Assembly: GCF_907164915.1 (NCBI RefSeq)
Contig: NC_061863.1
Span: 5,386,340-5,450,339, forward strand
DNA length: 64,000 nucleotides
Source: Impatiens glandulifera
Taxonomy: Eukaryota > Streptophyta > Magnoliopsida > Ericales > Balsaminaceae
Reading direction: 5' to 3'
In this document: positions 22,802 to 32,178 of the stretch, piece after piece
How positions within the stretch are numbered: the first letter of the stretch is position 1
How the letters are laid out: each line of letters begins with the position of its first letter
Program-made: the position numbers and the translations under genes
The notes under the pieces: model-generated
What the model was told of the DNA's origin: nothing
The model's input: the letters and a program-made list of their open reading frames with translations, nothing else
The model's database searches: none

Positions 22802-23372
22802 TACATGCTTATAGCTATATATTCATATTATATGTATATATTAGAGCTATCTACAACATTTGATAATATATATATATATATATATATATATTAAATGAAG
22901 AGAGAGATAGGAATTAGGGAATTACTCAACAAATTGAAAAGATGGTCTACAGATGAGAAGAAGATGATTAGGCGATTGGAAACGACTTCGATCCTTACCA
23001 AAGATGGCGGATCTCGCCCGTCTACGGCGGGCGGTGGTTATAGATTGACGGAGTCAGAAGAGTAATGGAGATGGAGAGGTAAAATAAAATATTATCCTTT
23101 AGGGTTTTACGGATGCGTCTGAGAAGAGAGGAGGTAAAACAGATTAATATTGATACCCTTCAATTTTTTTTTATTCAGTTTCATACTTCAACTTTTTTTT
23201 TGTTAAACTTTTACCCAAAACGTATCCAATACACGTATCAGAGCCGTATCCAAACCGTATCGAATTGGTCAACCCTACTTAAAGTCAACGATATGCGTTT
23301 TACCGTATCTGATACGCGTATTGCCGTATCGTATCCGATAATCCATTTTTTTGGAGTATCCGTGCAACATAG
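22603..23372. mobile_element. TIR element with GATACG-rich ends, 770 bp
   Basis: Termini are CTAAGTTGCACAGATAC and GTATCCGTGCAACATAG, a 17-bp inverted repeat with two mismatches. Flanks ACCAACAT (22595-22602) and ACCACCAT (23373-23380) match at 7 of 8 positions. Both subterminal regions are packed with GATAC/GTATC and CGATACGG words in inverted orientation. No transposase is encoded. An 8-bp duplication suggests hAT; if the duplication is 9 bp, a Mutator-like origin is possible. Confidence 0.88.
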
Positions 23373-23479
23373 ACCACCATATGTTCCTCAGAATTTACCA
23401 TCATATGTTCTTGACAAATGCTTAAATCTTTTAGACATCTTTGAAGTCAAATTATCTCCTTCACGGCCTCAATAATTGC

Positions 23480-23780
23480 AAAATATTATGTTTTTGTTGT
23501 AGATAAGGCAATTGTTGATGGTAAAGTAGATTTCCAACTAACTAACGCTTTGGCTAGCGTGAACAAATAATCAATTGTTGATCGTCGCTTATCTGAATCA
23601 CCTACATAGTCAGAATCACAATATACAACTACAAATTGATCAAATGATATATCCGACTCAAATATATTAAACCAATATCTACAATATTTTGGTTATACTA
23701 TACAATAAATTTTACCGCTGGTTAGTGATCCTTACTTGGATCATGCATGTATCGTTTCACAACACCAATAGCTTAGTTGA
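23480..23780 (-). pseudogene. copia RNase H fragment
   Basis: Minus-strand reading gives YCDSDYVGDSDKRRSTIDY and later KRYMHDPSKDH, the start of the copia RNase H domain. Catalytic-region motifs are recognisable, but stops and a frame change are present. Confidence 0.8.
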
Positions 23781-23789
23781 GGAAGTAGT

Positions 23790-24015
23790 ATTTTGGGTTT
23801 CGTTTAGATTTTTTTCTTAAAAACCCTTGTTTGATTAAAAGTAGAAAAAACTTGTTTTTATTTATTTTTGACCAAATTACCCTTTATCTCTCTAGATTTT
23901 TATTTAATAATTAATTTATATTTAAAAATGTAAGGGATAATTTTAGCATTTTAAGAGATAAATAGATTGATTAGATTAATGATGTAATGGTTGGGTTTTG
24001 GGATAAAAACTGTGT
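23790..24015. mobile_element. Possible short insertion in the host copia element
   Basis: Copia coding similarity stops near 23790 and resumes at 24017 (LGTYLMNALLG). The 220 bp between are AT-rich, with TTTGGGTTTCG near the left end and GGTTGGGTTTTGG near the right. No convincing inverted ends or target duplication could be fixed. Confidence 0.3.
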
Positions 24016-24016
24016 T

Positions 24017-25320
24017 TTATCCTAATAACGCATTCATCAAATAAGTCCCAAGTATTTGTAAAATATCAGCTCTCGTACATATCATTTCATACATCAAGCT
24101 TTCAACTATATTTGTATATGGGACTTTTGCCATGTATTCTCGTTTTACATTTGTCTCTAGAGATAAATGACTGCTAAGTTTCAAATGAGGAGGAAGTGGA
24201 GTATTTACAGATTTTGCATCTTTATTAATGTTAAACTTTTGTAGTACATTTTTAAAATACTGTTTTTGTGTTTTTTGTGTTGGACAAAACTTCCCTCTTT
24301 TTCTATCCATGCTTATTTATGTCGAGAATTTTCTTTGCTTCTCCCAAAATTTTCATCTCGAACTTTATACTTTAATTTGTCATTTTCTTCTTGGCTTTTT
24401 GATGTTACCAAAACCACCAAAATTCTAATGAAATAGTATTTAAAAACAGAAGAAAATATCTCATTATTACCGACTCCTTCCATTTGAGCGTAGCCTTTAG
24501 CTACCAATCTTGCTTGTAGCGAACATCATTTTTTTCAAGAAATCCTTCTTTCTTTGCAAAGATCTATTAATTGTAAATAGCCTTATTCCATTTTGGTAGA
24601 TGCGACAACTTACATGTCTCATTCTTCTGAATATATTGCATATCATCTTCCATAGCACGTTTCCATTTTCCATATCCAGTATTTCGAATAACATCTGAAA
24701 AAGTGGATGAATATTATCTACGACTAGAAGTGCATATGTCAACAAATCGAGCTAGTTTTTGAATAATTAGTCTTGGTATGTTCACATCAATTGATTCACG
24801 TTAATGTAAAGGTTCTTGGGTTGGAACATCTTCCTCGTTTGACTCTTCGTCTGTCGTCGGAGAGTCACTTATAGTTGGACTTATTTTATCAACTCAACTC
24901 CACCTATTGCGGAGTACAACCATTCTTGTATGGTGTTACCTTATTCAACATTGAAGATTCATCAAAAGTAACATCTCTACTTATAATGAGTTTCTTTTGC
25001 ATCCAAACACTAGAGGCAATATCCTTTAACTCTAATATTAAATCCCATAAGAAGAGTCTTCATTACTCGTGGATCTAACTTTGATTCAACTACATGATAA
25101 TATGTAGTAGAACCAAAAATATGTAAAAATCATAATCAGTTGCAGGTTTTCCAAACCATGTCTCTAATGGAGCCTTGCCAACAAGTGTAGATGATGGTAG
25201 GTGATTTAGCAAATGATGAATGTATATCACATCATCTACCCAAAATTTATTGTCTAACCCAGCATTAGACAACATACAATAAACTTTCTCCACAAATGTC
25301 ATGTTCATACAGTCTGATAC
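24017..25320 (-). pseudogene. copia integrase C-terminus and reverse transcriptase remnant
   Basis: Pieces on the minus strand, in order: integrase (25308-25090: GLDNKFWVDD, HLLNHLPSS, GKAPLETWFGKPATDYD), an integrase tail to RT linker (24745-24497), RT N-terminus (24507-24313: VAKGYAQMEGVGNNEIFSS) and the RT to RNase H connection (24310-24017: VNTPLPPHLKLSS, MYEMICTRADI). The RT palm with its YVDD box is deleted between the last two. Stops and shifts throughout. Confidence 0.85.
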
Positions 25321-25349
25321 CCCATTCCGCTATGGTATTTTTTTTACTG

Positions 25350-25560
25350 TGAAGTGTCTATTAAAGACTCTACAATTAAATAGCAACACACTTGAGTCTC
25401 TTGGTTTTCATATTCCATCTATTAAGTGTATTTAAAATCTTTACATATTTTAACATTTTAGTTTCCCTTATTTTTGTATAAATTTATACTCTTGTAATTG
25501 TAATAACACATTGAAATATATTATTAATCTATAGCAAGTTCTTGCTTACTTATCCTCTAT
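25350..25560 (+). repeat. 5' LTR of the rearranged copia element
   Basis: 211 bp, TGAAGTGTCTATTAAAGAC to TATCCTCTAT. It is closely similar to 26679-26887 along its whole length, with a few indels and substitutions, so this insertion is relatively young. Confidence 0.92.
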
Positions 25561-25660
25561 AACTTGGTATCAGAACCATTATTCGATTTTAACAAACCCC
25601 TGTATCCATGGCCTCTTCTTCATCTTCAATTAAAGAAAAACACACTTGAATCTCTTGGTT

Positions 25661-26475
25661 ATTAATGGGACATGTAATATATTATGTAGATAAAGGTCTT
25701 ATTGGAACATGGAATGAATGATTGCCCAATATTAGAAGTAGGAAGAGGGTTATTGTCTCCCATTTTAGTAGTTTTTGTACCATTATATGGAGTTGAGATG
25801 CTAAGATTGTCAAGATTCATCGTGAGATGGTCAGTAGCACCAGAGTCGGGATACCAGGACGAGTTATAAACAGAAGAAGGTGTAGCCATCATAGTAGAGT
25901 GTGTCGTTGAATTTTGATTCTGATGACGTCGGCAAGTTTCAATCGAATGACCTGTAAAGTTGCAAATCTTACAAAACAGACCCGATCGACAAACATTAGC
26001 CGCATGACTAAATCGATCACACAATTGACATTGTATTTTTATTTCTATTGGCCCCACGAGGCCCACAACCTAAAATATAAAGCCCATTAGTAGAAGGACA
26101 CCCTAACCCGATAGTAGAAGCCTGGTCGGAGTGTGAAATTTTAGATGAACTTGAAGGCTCATTTATTTGATATCCATTAGAATTATGGGAACTCAATCTA
26201 TTGACAGTTTCATTTTCTACACTATAATCACTCGGAGAGGAGACCGAACGTCGCGATCGTTGGAAGTGGGATGGTTTCGAAATCCCTCTCGATCCAAAAG
26301 CAAGATTAGCGGTTGGAGAGTTAGAGTGGAGTGATTCAAGGTGAATCTCATGTGTAAGAAGCATTCCTTGGAGGTCTTTGATGGCGATGGGGTCGGTGCG
26401 AGTGCTTACCGATATAATGAGAGATTCGTATTTAGGATCGAGTCCTCCCAAAGCATAAATGATAAAATCTTGTTG
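25661..26475 (-). pseudogene. Inverted gag-protease block
   Basis: Minus-strand frames read IIYALGGLDPKYESLIISVS, TDPIAIKDLQGMLLTHE, then a CCHC-type zinc knuckle region (CQLCDRFSHAANVC and CKICNFTGHSIETC) and the protease start WYPDSGATDHLT. These are gag and the first part of protease of the Tnt1/Retrofit-like copia type, followed by an ILHVPLI stretch. The block is antiparallel to the LTRs that enclose it, so it cannot be translated from the element's own promoter. Confidence 0.88.
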
Positions 26476-26479
26476 AGAT

Positions 26480-26678
26480 GTGTTTTTCCCAGCACCAGCG
26501 AAACATAAAGAAATTGATTTTCACTTCGTTCGCGAACGTGTTGCTCATAAATCTCTTTTCATCCGATACATACCTACTAATGATCAAATTGTTGACATCC
26601 TCACCAAAGGACTTGCGTCAAATCGATTTGATTTATTACGTAACAAACTCACGGTGTGTACCTCCCTGTTTCGTTTGA
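26480..26678 (+). pseudogene. copia RNase H end, sense to its LTRs
   Basis: Plus-strand frame reads PAKHKEIDFHFVRERVAHK, then RYIPTNDQIVDILTKGL and FDLLRNKLTV, the canonical copia RNase H terminus just before the 3' LTR. The frame is open into the LTR. Confidence 0.9.
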
Positions 26679-26887
26679 TGGAAGATATTAAAGACTCTAC
26701 AATTAAAGAGAAACACACTTGAGTCTCTTGGTTTTCATATTCCATCTATTAAGTGTATTTAAAATCTTTACATATTATAACATTTTTGTTTTCCTTATTT
26801 TTGTATAAATTCATACTCTTGTAATTGTAATAACACATTGAAATATATTCTTAATCTACAGAAAATTCTTGCTTACTTATCTTTTAT
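26679..26887 (+). repeat. 3' LTR of the rearranged copia element
   Basis: 209 bp, TGGAAGATATTAAAGAC to TATCTTTTAT, the partner of 25350-25560, with the 5-bp target duplication directly after it. Confidence 0.92.
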
Positions 26888-26892
26888 AACTG

Positions 26893-27287
26893 TGTCAAAC
26901 TATGGCACACTCTTGGCATAACCTTTGAATAGATTGTTTTGTATTCACCATCGTTATTAGTTTAGGAAATTTTGATTATTTTCTTATCTAGTTTCAGCTT
27001 AATTTTTCTATTTAAGAAAAATCTTAAAAACTTCATCTTTGTTCTTCATAATAAACACTCATACTCATTTAAAAAATTCATCAATAAAAGTATATAAAGC
27101 AGAAATTATAACATCAAAAGATAAATTTCTCTTTCCATGAAGTAACGTTGTTTTTAAATGTTCAAATTCATCAGAAAGAGAAGATAATAACATCAAAGTC
27201 AAATTTTCATCCTCAAATTTTACATCAAAATTTAAAAGATCCGGTACTAATTGATTAAACTTAGTGATGTGTTTATTAATGGTGGTA
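26893..27287 (-). pseudogene. copia gag-integrase junction fragment of the host element
   Basis: Minus-strand reading from 27287 gives gag (INKHITKFNQLVPDLLNFDV, LMLLSSLSDEFEHLK), then passes directly into integrase (YTFIDEFFK, VWVFIMKNKDEVFK, TNNDGEYK). The protease and zinc-knuckle region between them is missing, an internal deletion. The left side continues across the inserted element at 25350-26887. Confidence 0.8.
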
Positions 27288-27295
27288 CTTGATTG

Positions 27296-28870
27296 TAGGC
27301 CCGGACCTGGTGTGTAATAAGTGAGGCAATTGCCTCAGGCCCAAATATTTTTGGGGCACCAAAATCTTCAAAAAAAAATTATAATGATATGTTCATGGGC
27401 TTATTTTTAAAAAACTCATAAATAATAATTGATAACCTATCAATGATAAGCCCTAACTTAATTTATATCCAAAAAAATAAAAATAAAAAACACTATCTTA
27501 CTTGGAGAAAAGAATCACACGATTCTCATTTATCAACAAAATCAAGGAAAAAAAATAAGAACAAGCATTCTGGAAAAAGAAAAGGAAACACTTCCCCCAA
27601 ACCCCAAGTCCGTCATCGATCCTCCAGCTTGCCGGAATCGGAGTAGAAAACTCGGTCGTCTCCTTCCCCGAGCTCTTGGGCCTTTTTCGCTCGTTCCAGC
27701 CTTGTTTCTCGGCACTGTGCCACTACCCACTAGAGTTCTTCCTCCGATTTCGGTGAGATTTTGGTTCGATTTACTTGATTATTTTTGATTGTTAAGGACT
27801 TGTTTGGTGAAATGGTAATTTGGTACATGTTATTATATGAGATTAACATTGTTAGCAAGTTTCTCCAATCAGAAAAAATGGATATTGATGTTACTATTGG
27901 ACAGTAAAAGGGGCTTATTTCTTTTCTCCAAGAGTTTAGAGAATCTAGATTTGATCAAGCCTTGGTTGAAGCCGAACATATTGCAAGTGAAATGGGAATT
28001 GAACCTATTTTACGAGAAAAACGCATCATTAGGAGAAAGAGACAATTTGATGATATCAACAGTGAAGAGGTAACTCAATCTCCTAAAAAATCTTTTCGAG
28101 TTAATTACTTCTTATTTATAATTGATCAAGCTCTTTCTTCACTTCAAACTCGGTTTGAGCAATTTCAAAAGTACAAAGAAACTTTTGGGTTTTTATTTAG
28201 TTTGGAGAAGTTGAAGTCTATTGATGATGATGGTCACTTGAGCTCATGTGTCAATCTTCAAAATTCTTTAACACGTGATGGGCACTCCGATGTTGATGGA
28301 TCATATTTATTTCTAGAACTAAAGTTGTTAAGACATTCATTACCCGGAGAAGCAAAAAGAGCGATTGATGTGCTGAATTATTTGAAAACAATGGATGGTT
28401 GTTATCCAAATTCCTATATCGCATATCGAGTTTTGCTGACTATATCAGTTACTGTTGCATCTGTGGAAAGGAGTTTTTCCAAATTGAAGTTGATTAAAAC
28501 TTATCTTCGATCAACTATGTCGCAAGAAAGACTAAATGGGTTAGCTATGTTATCTATCGAGAAAAAAATTATTGAGAAAGTTGATTATGCAAACTTGATC
28601 AATACTTCCGCTTCAAAAAATGCGAGACGAGTAATATTCAAGTGACTATGTACTAGTTCGGAACATTAATTTTATATTTTGTTTGGATCTTCTTTGTGTT
28701 TTTAGTATTTACTTATGACATATTATTTTGATGATATTTTATTTCTAGAATTAATGTTACAAATACTATTATATTTAAATCGATAAAAAAAATATATGTA
28801 TGAATATTAAGCTTTGAGGGCACCAAGTTTTGTGCTCGCCTCAGGCCTCGAAATCTCAGGTCCGGCACTG
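27296..28870 (+). mobile_element. hAT transposon, deletion derivative, 1.6 kb
   Basis: Flanks CTTGATTG (27288-27295) and CCTGATTG (28871-28878) match at 7 of 8 positions. The termini TAGGCCCGGACCTG and CAGGTCCGGCACTG form an inverted repeat with CCGGACCTG in common. It keeps the C-terminal half of a hAT transposase. It is inserted inside the gag region of the host copia element. Confidence 0.92.
27908..28645 (+). pseudogene. hAT transposase C-terminal half with dimerisation domain
   Basis: An open frame of about 245 codons with no in-frame stop. It contains FLQEFRESRFDQALVEAE, REKRIIRRKRQFDD and FEQFQKYKETFGFLF, and ends with the hAT dimerisation block TISVTVASVERSFSKLKLIK followed by TYLRSTMSQERLNGLAMLSI. 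The conserved ASVERSFSKLK core is intact. The N-terminal zinc finger and the first catalytic region are absent. No good ATG precedes it; the upstream 600 bp are non-coding, so the frame is a remnant. It was kept open recently or the element is young. Confidence 0.85.
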
Positions 28871-28879
28871 CCTGATTGT

Positions 28880-29264
28880 TAATCAATCTAGAACAAACGT
28901 TTTTTCTTAAAGAGCTTATTTTGATCACTCTTTTTCATAAATTTGTCATTCAATTCTTGCCATAATTTATGTGCAGAAGTTTCGATTTTGGCGGCATACT
29001 TCTGCTCTCTAAATAGATACGGTCGAATTATTCTGCACGTTAGTCGATTTACAATACTCCATTCCTTTTCTTCTATATCATCTGACATTTTGACCTCAAT
29101 AGAAAAAAATATATACCATGTTGGAAATGAAATCTAGAACTTCACATTGCCACATGCCGAAATGCCCAATACCATCAAATATTTCTACCGCAAATTTCAA
29201 ATTTGACATTAGGATCCTCTTTGAGGATGACGAAGAGTTGGTGTCCTTTTGAAGACTCAGCCAT
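28880..29264 (-). pseudogene. copia gag N-terminal fragment
   Basis: Starts at ATG 29264 (MAESSKGHQLF). After a frame change it reads VEIFDGIGHFGMWQCEVLDF, and in the open part at 29088-28888 EWSIVNRLTCRIIRPYL, ETSAHKLWQELNDKFMKKS. This is the UBN2-type gag of copia elements. It is cut by the hAT insertion that ends at 28870, and gag resumes at 27287. Confidence 0.85.
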
Positions 29265-29299
29265 CATGACAAGGATGAACCTTCGATTTTAATACTAAT

Positions 29300-29670
29300 T
29301 GTTGTGGAAAACGGACAAATAAAAATATAAACAGAAAAAAGAACACACTAAAGAATTTGATAACGGAGTTCGGTTAAATGTTGTCTACGTCGAGCACTAA
29401 GGCTATCAATTAATAAGAAAAAGATATACAAATATTGGGTGTTTCGAATCAAAAGAAAGAGAGTTGTTTTTATATACTAAGAACCTTCTCAAACTCAATC
29501 ATCATTCACATTTTAATTGTGCCAAAAAGTAAAAAAAAAAAATCCAAATAAAAAAGTCAAAAAAAAAATTAAATTGCCAAATCAAGGTTCTCAAATATCT
29601 CAAATCTTAGTATCACGAACATAATCGACCTTAACCCTTTAACCTGTTTCTCGGAACATAGCAATTAACA
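29300..29670 (-). repeat. 5' LTR of the host copia element
   Basis: On the minus strand it begins TGTTAATTGCTATGTTCC (29670) and ends CCACAACA (29300), followed by TTAGTATTAAAATCGAAGG, which looks like a decayed primer-binding site. It is the partner of 22020-22370. Confidence 0.8.
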
Positions 29671-32178
29671 TCCCTAATTAATATTAGTTTTCTTTATCGA
29701 ATTTTAATTTAACATTTAATTTTTCCTTATTCAATGATGGATTATACATTATTATGATCGATTCTATCAAACTAATGATGGGCAGATGATCTCTAGGTAG
29801 ATCTTACGCATGATATCCACTTTATAACTGTCTTAATTTAATTTATTTATGTACTTTGAAGAAATTAAAGAAATTATGATGAGATTCATATAAAGTGTGG
29901 AGGGTCTACTCAACACAATCACAAAAAAAAATGTGGACCCTCAATAGATGAGCATCATCATAATCGGTTACAGTTAGCCGCTAGAATCAAGAATTCGAAT
30001 TTATTCCAATTTTTAATCATTTCTATATTATTATTATTCCACTCTTTCATTTCATCAACAATATACCTACCAAAGCCAGCTCATGCATTTTCAATTATTA
30101 TTATTTTTGTTTCTAATTTCCACAAAATTATTGACAGATAAAGAAACCGAATGAGCAACACCATCAGAAAATAATTGTATATTATTAAAAATGAATGAAA
30201 AATATTGACTAAATAAATAAAGGAGTGTTACCCACTCTAGTAAAATATTTGATAATCTCAACCAAAAAAAACTCGAAAAATTCAACTACTTTGAGTCTTA
30301 AAGATCTAACTAGAGGTGGCGAATAACCTTGAAAGTAACATAAGCAACAAAGTTTTGATTGAATCGTAAGGTTTGTTTTACTTTCATTGGTCATTTTTAT
30401 AAAACTAAAATAAGTTATTTTAAAGTTACAGTCATTAAACGTTGAATTTTTTTTATACTTATCATACAATTTGACAATCTAAATTCTTTTTTTAATTTAT
30501 AAATATTATTTACAAATTATAATCTCTTATATATAATTTCTTATTTCAATTTTAGATGAGAAATAATTGCTTATTAAAAAAATTAAACAAAACTTTAATT
30601 ATTTTTTAAAATTAAATAGATTTACATATTATAAGGTGCATGTGACTTCTTTTTGGTAAAGCACATTTTTGTGGTTGGGATGGTTCTACTTTAATTATTA
30701 TTATTATTATTATTTTAAGATGCACTCACTCTATATAACTTTTCATTAATTTAATTAAGGCTATAAATCTTTACATTCAACCTGTTTTTTAATTTAATTT
30801 TTAGAAACATAATAACTTTATATGAATTATCACGATTAATGTGAAAACAACTAAACATAAAAAAAAAAAATTAGAAAAAAATTACCCTAGTTTCAAATAA
30901 GTTCAATATCTGCTTTTATCTAATTTTTAATTAATAATATTTTTTTTAAATCAATTTATTTCAAATGTATAGAACTATGGATAATAATAATAATAATAAT
31001 ATTTAGTCCAGTGTAAGCATTGGATGCTAAGTCGTTGTTTGCAGTTAAGAGACGTGAAGGGTTGTTTGTTTAATAATTTACTAATAAGATGTGGTTTATG
31101 TAGGCAAATTATTTTATACATTATAAATATTGAAAAAATAAATAAAAACAGTACGTAGAAAAATAGTATTTTTAAAATGATTACTATAATTAATCACAAC
31201 GCCCAAAATTAATGAAATAAAAAATAAAGACTTGTGTTAGGCTAGTCAGAAACAAAAGAGAAGGAATTTATATATAAACTTCTTTGATTTATTTATTTAA
31301 TTTTTTATAATTTTTTTATAAATATTCTTTATATCATTATACTAATTTTAACTATTAAATCATTTATTTTATAACTATCATATTTTATATGTAAAATAAT
31401 ATGAGTTGAATGAATGGTACTACTCCGATTAAATAGAGATACATGTCATGGTCGAAATAGTAAATGAAAATCAAGTTTGGAGATGAATATTTCCATCCAT
31501 GTCAGTTAGTTTTTTAAATGAGAAAAAATAATAACTTGTTTGTAATCAAAAAAAAAAAAAAATTTTAATAAAACCAAATAAACCATAAAACCAAAATATC
31601 AAACAAGCTCTACATGACAAATGAAAAAAAAAATGATGAATATACAAATTCTTCAAATTAATATCTTAATTCCATGATGAAATTTGTACATTTTTAATTT
31701 ACCACAAATTTTGAAGCAATGAATATACAAAAGAGTCTTCAACAATTACATTTGTTTCAAAATTTCCCAAATCTTAAGAATCAATTCTACTTTTGCCTTT
31801 TTCTTTCATAATCCGGAAACCACAAACCTTGATTTATTTTATTACTATGACTAGAGGATGGATTTACACATTCCTCCCTCTTCACTATGACCCACCCACC
31901 CACCCATCCACCCGACCCATTTCTCTCCTTTTAGTACAAAATTATACATAAGAACCAAATATGCAAAATATGGTACATTCAAAAAGAGGACCCCGATTAA
32001 ACCTATGAGTTCTGGCTATCCGAATTTTATTTTTATTCATTTTCAAGGCTAAAATATAATATATCTTTTTAAAAAAATAAAGTCACTTAAGAGTATTCAA
32101 ATCCTAGTGCTCAACATATAAAGAATAATACAACATGCTCGAAAAAATTAAACGAGCTTACATTGGTTGAGAAGCACA
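29671..32178. other. AT-rich intergenic and CRY1 3' flank
   Basis: No supported gene. Simple repeats include (TTA)n near 30690-30715, (ATA)n near 30978-31000 and a CCCACCCACCCATCCACCC tract at about 31890-31915. The last few hundred bases should contain the CRY1 3' UTR. CAACCAATGTAAGCTCG on the minus strand near 32155-32170 looks like a splice donor placed just after the CRY1 stop. Confidence 0.5.

Larger units (their letters stand above)
25350..26887 (+). mobile_element. Internally rearranged copia element, 1.5 kb
   Basis: LTRs in direct orientation at 25350-25560 and 26679-26887, flanked by TACTG (25345-25349) and AACTG (26888-26892), a near-perfect 5-bp target duplication. A good primer site (TTGGTATCAGAACC) follows the left LTR and a gag start follows it (ATGGCCTCTTCTTCATCTTC near 25608). 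Then come a 33-bp piece of LTR, a gag-protease block in the opposite orientation (about 25661-26475) and the RNase H end in the plus orientation (26480-26678). Integrase and RT are deleted. It is inserted in the integrase of the host element. Confidence 0.88.
22020..29670 (-). mobile_element. Ty1/copia retrotransposon hosting nested insertions
   Basis: An LTR pair in direct orientation (about 22020-22370 and 29300-29670) encloses, on the minus strand, gag (29264 downward), integrase, RT and RNase H pieces in the correct order. The element is interrupted by a hAT element (27296-28870), another copia element (25350-26887), a TIR element (22603-23372) and probably a short insertion near 23800-24010. 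When these are removed, the coding pieces line up apart from internal deletions (the gag-integrase junction lacks protease; part of RT is missing). It is an old, dead element. Confidence 0.88.
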
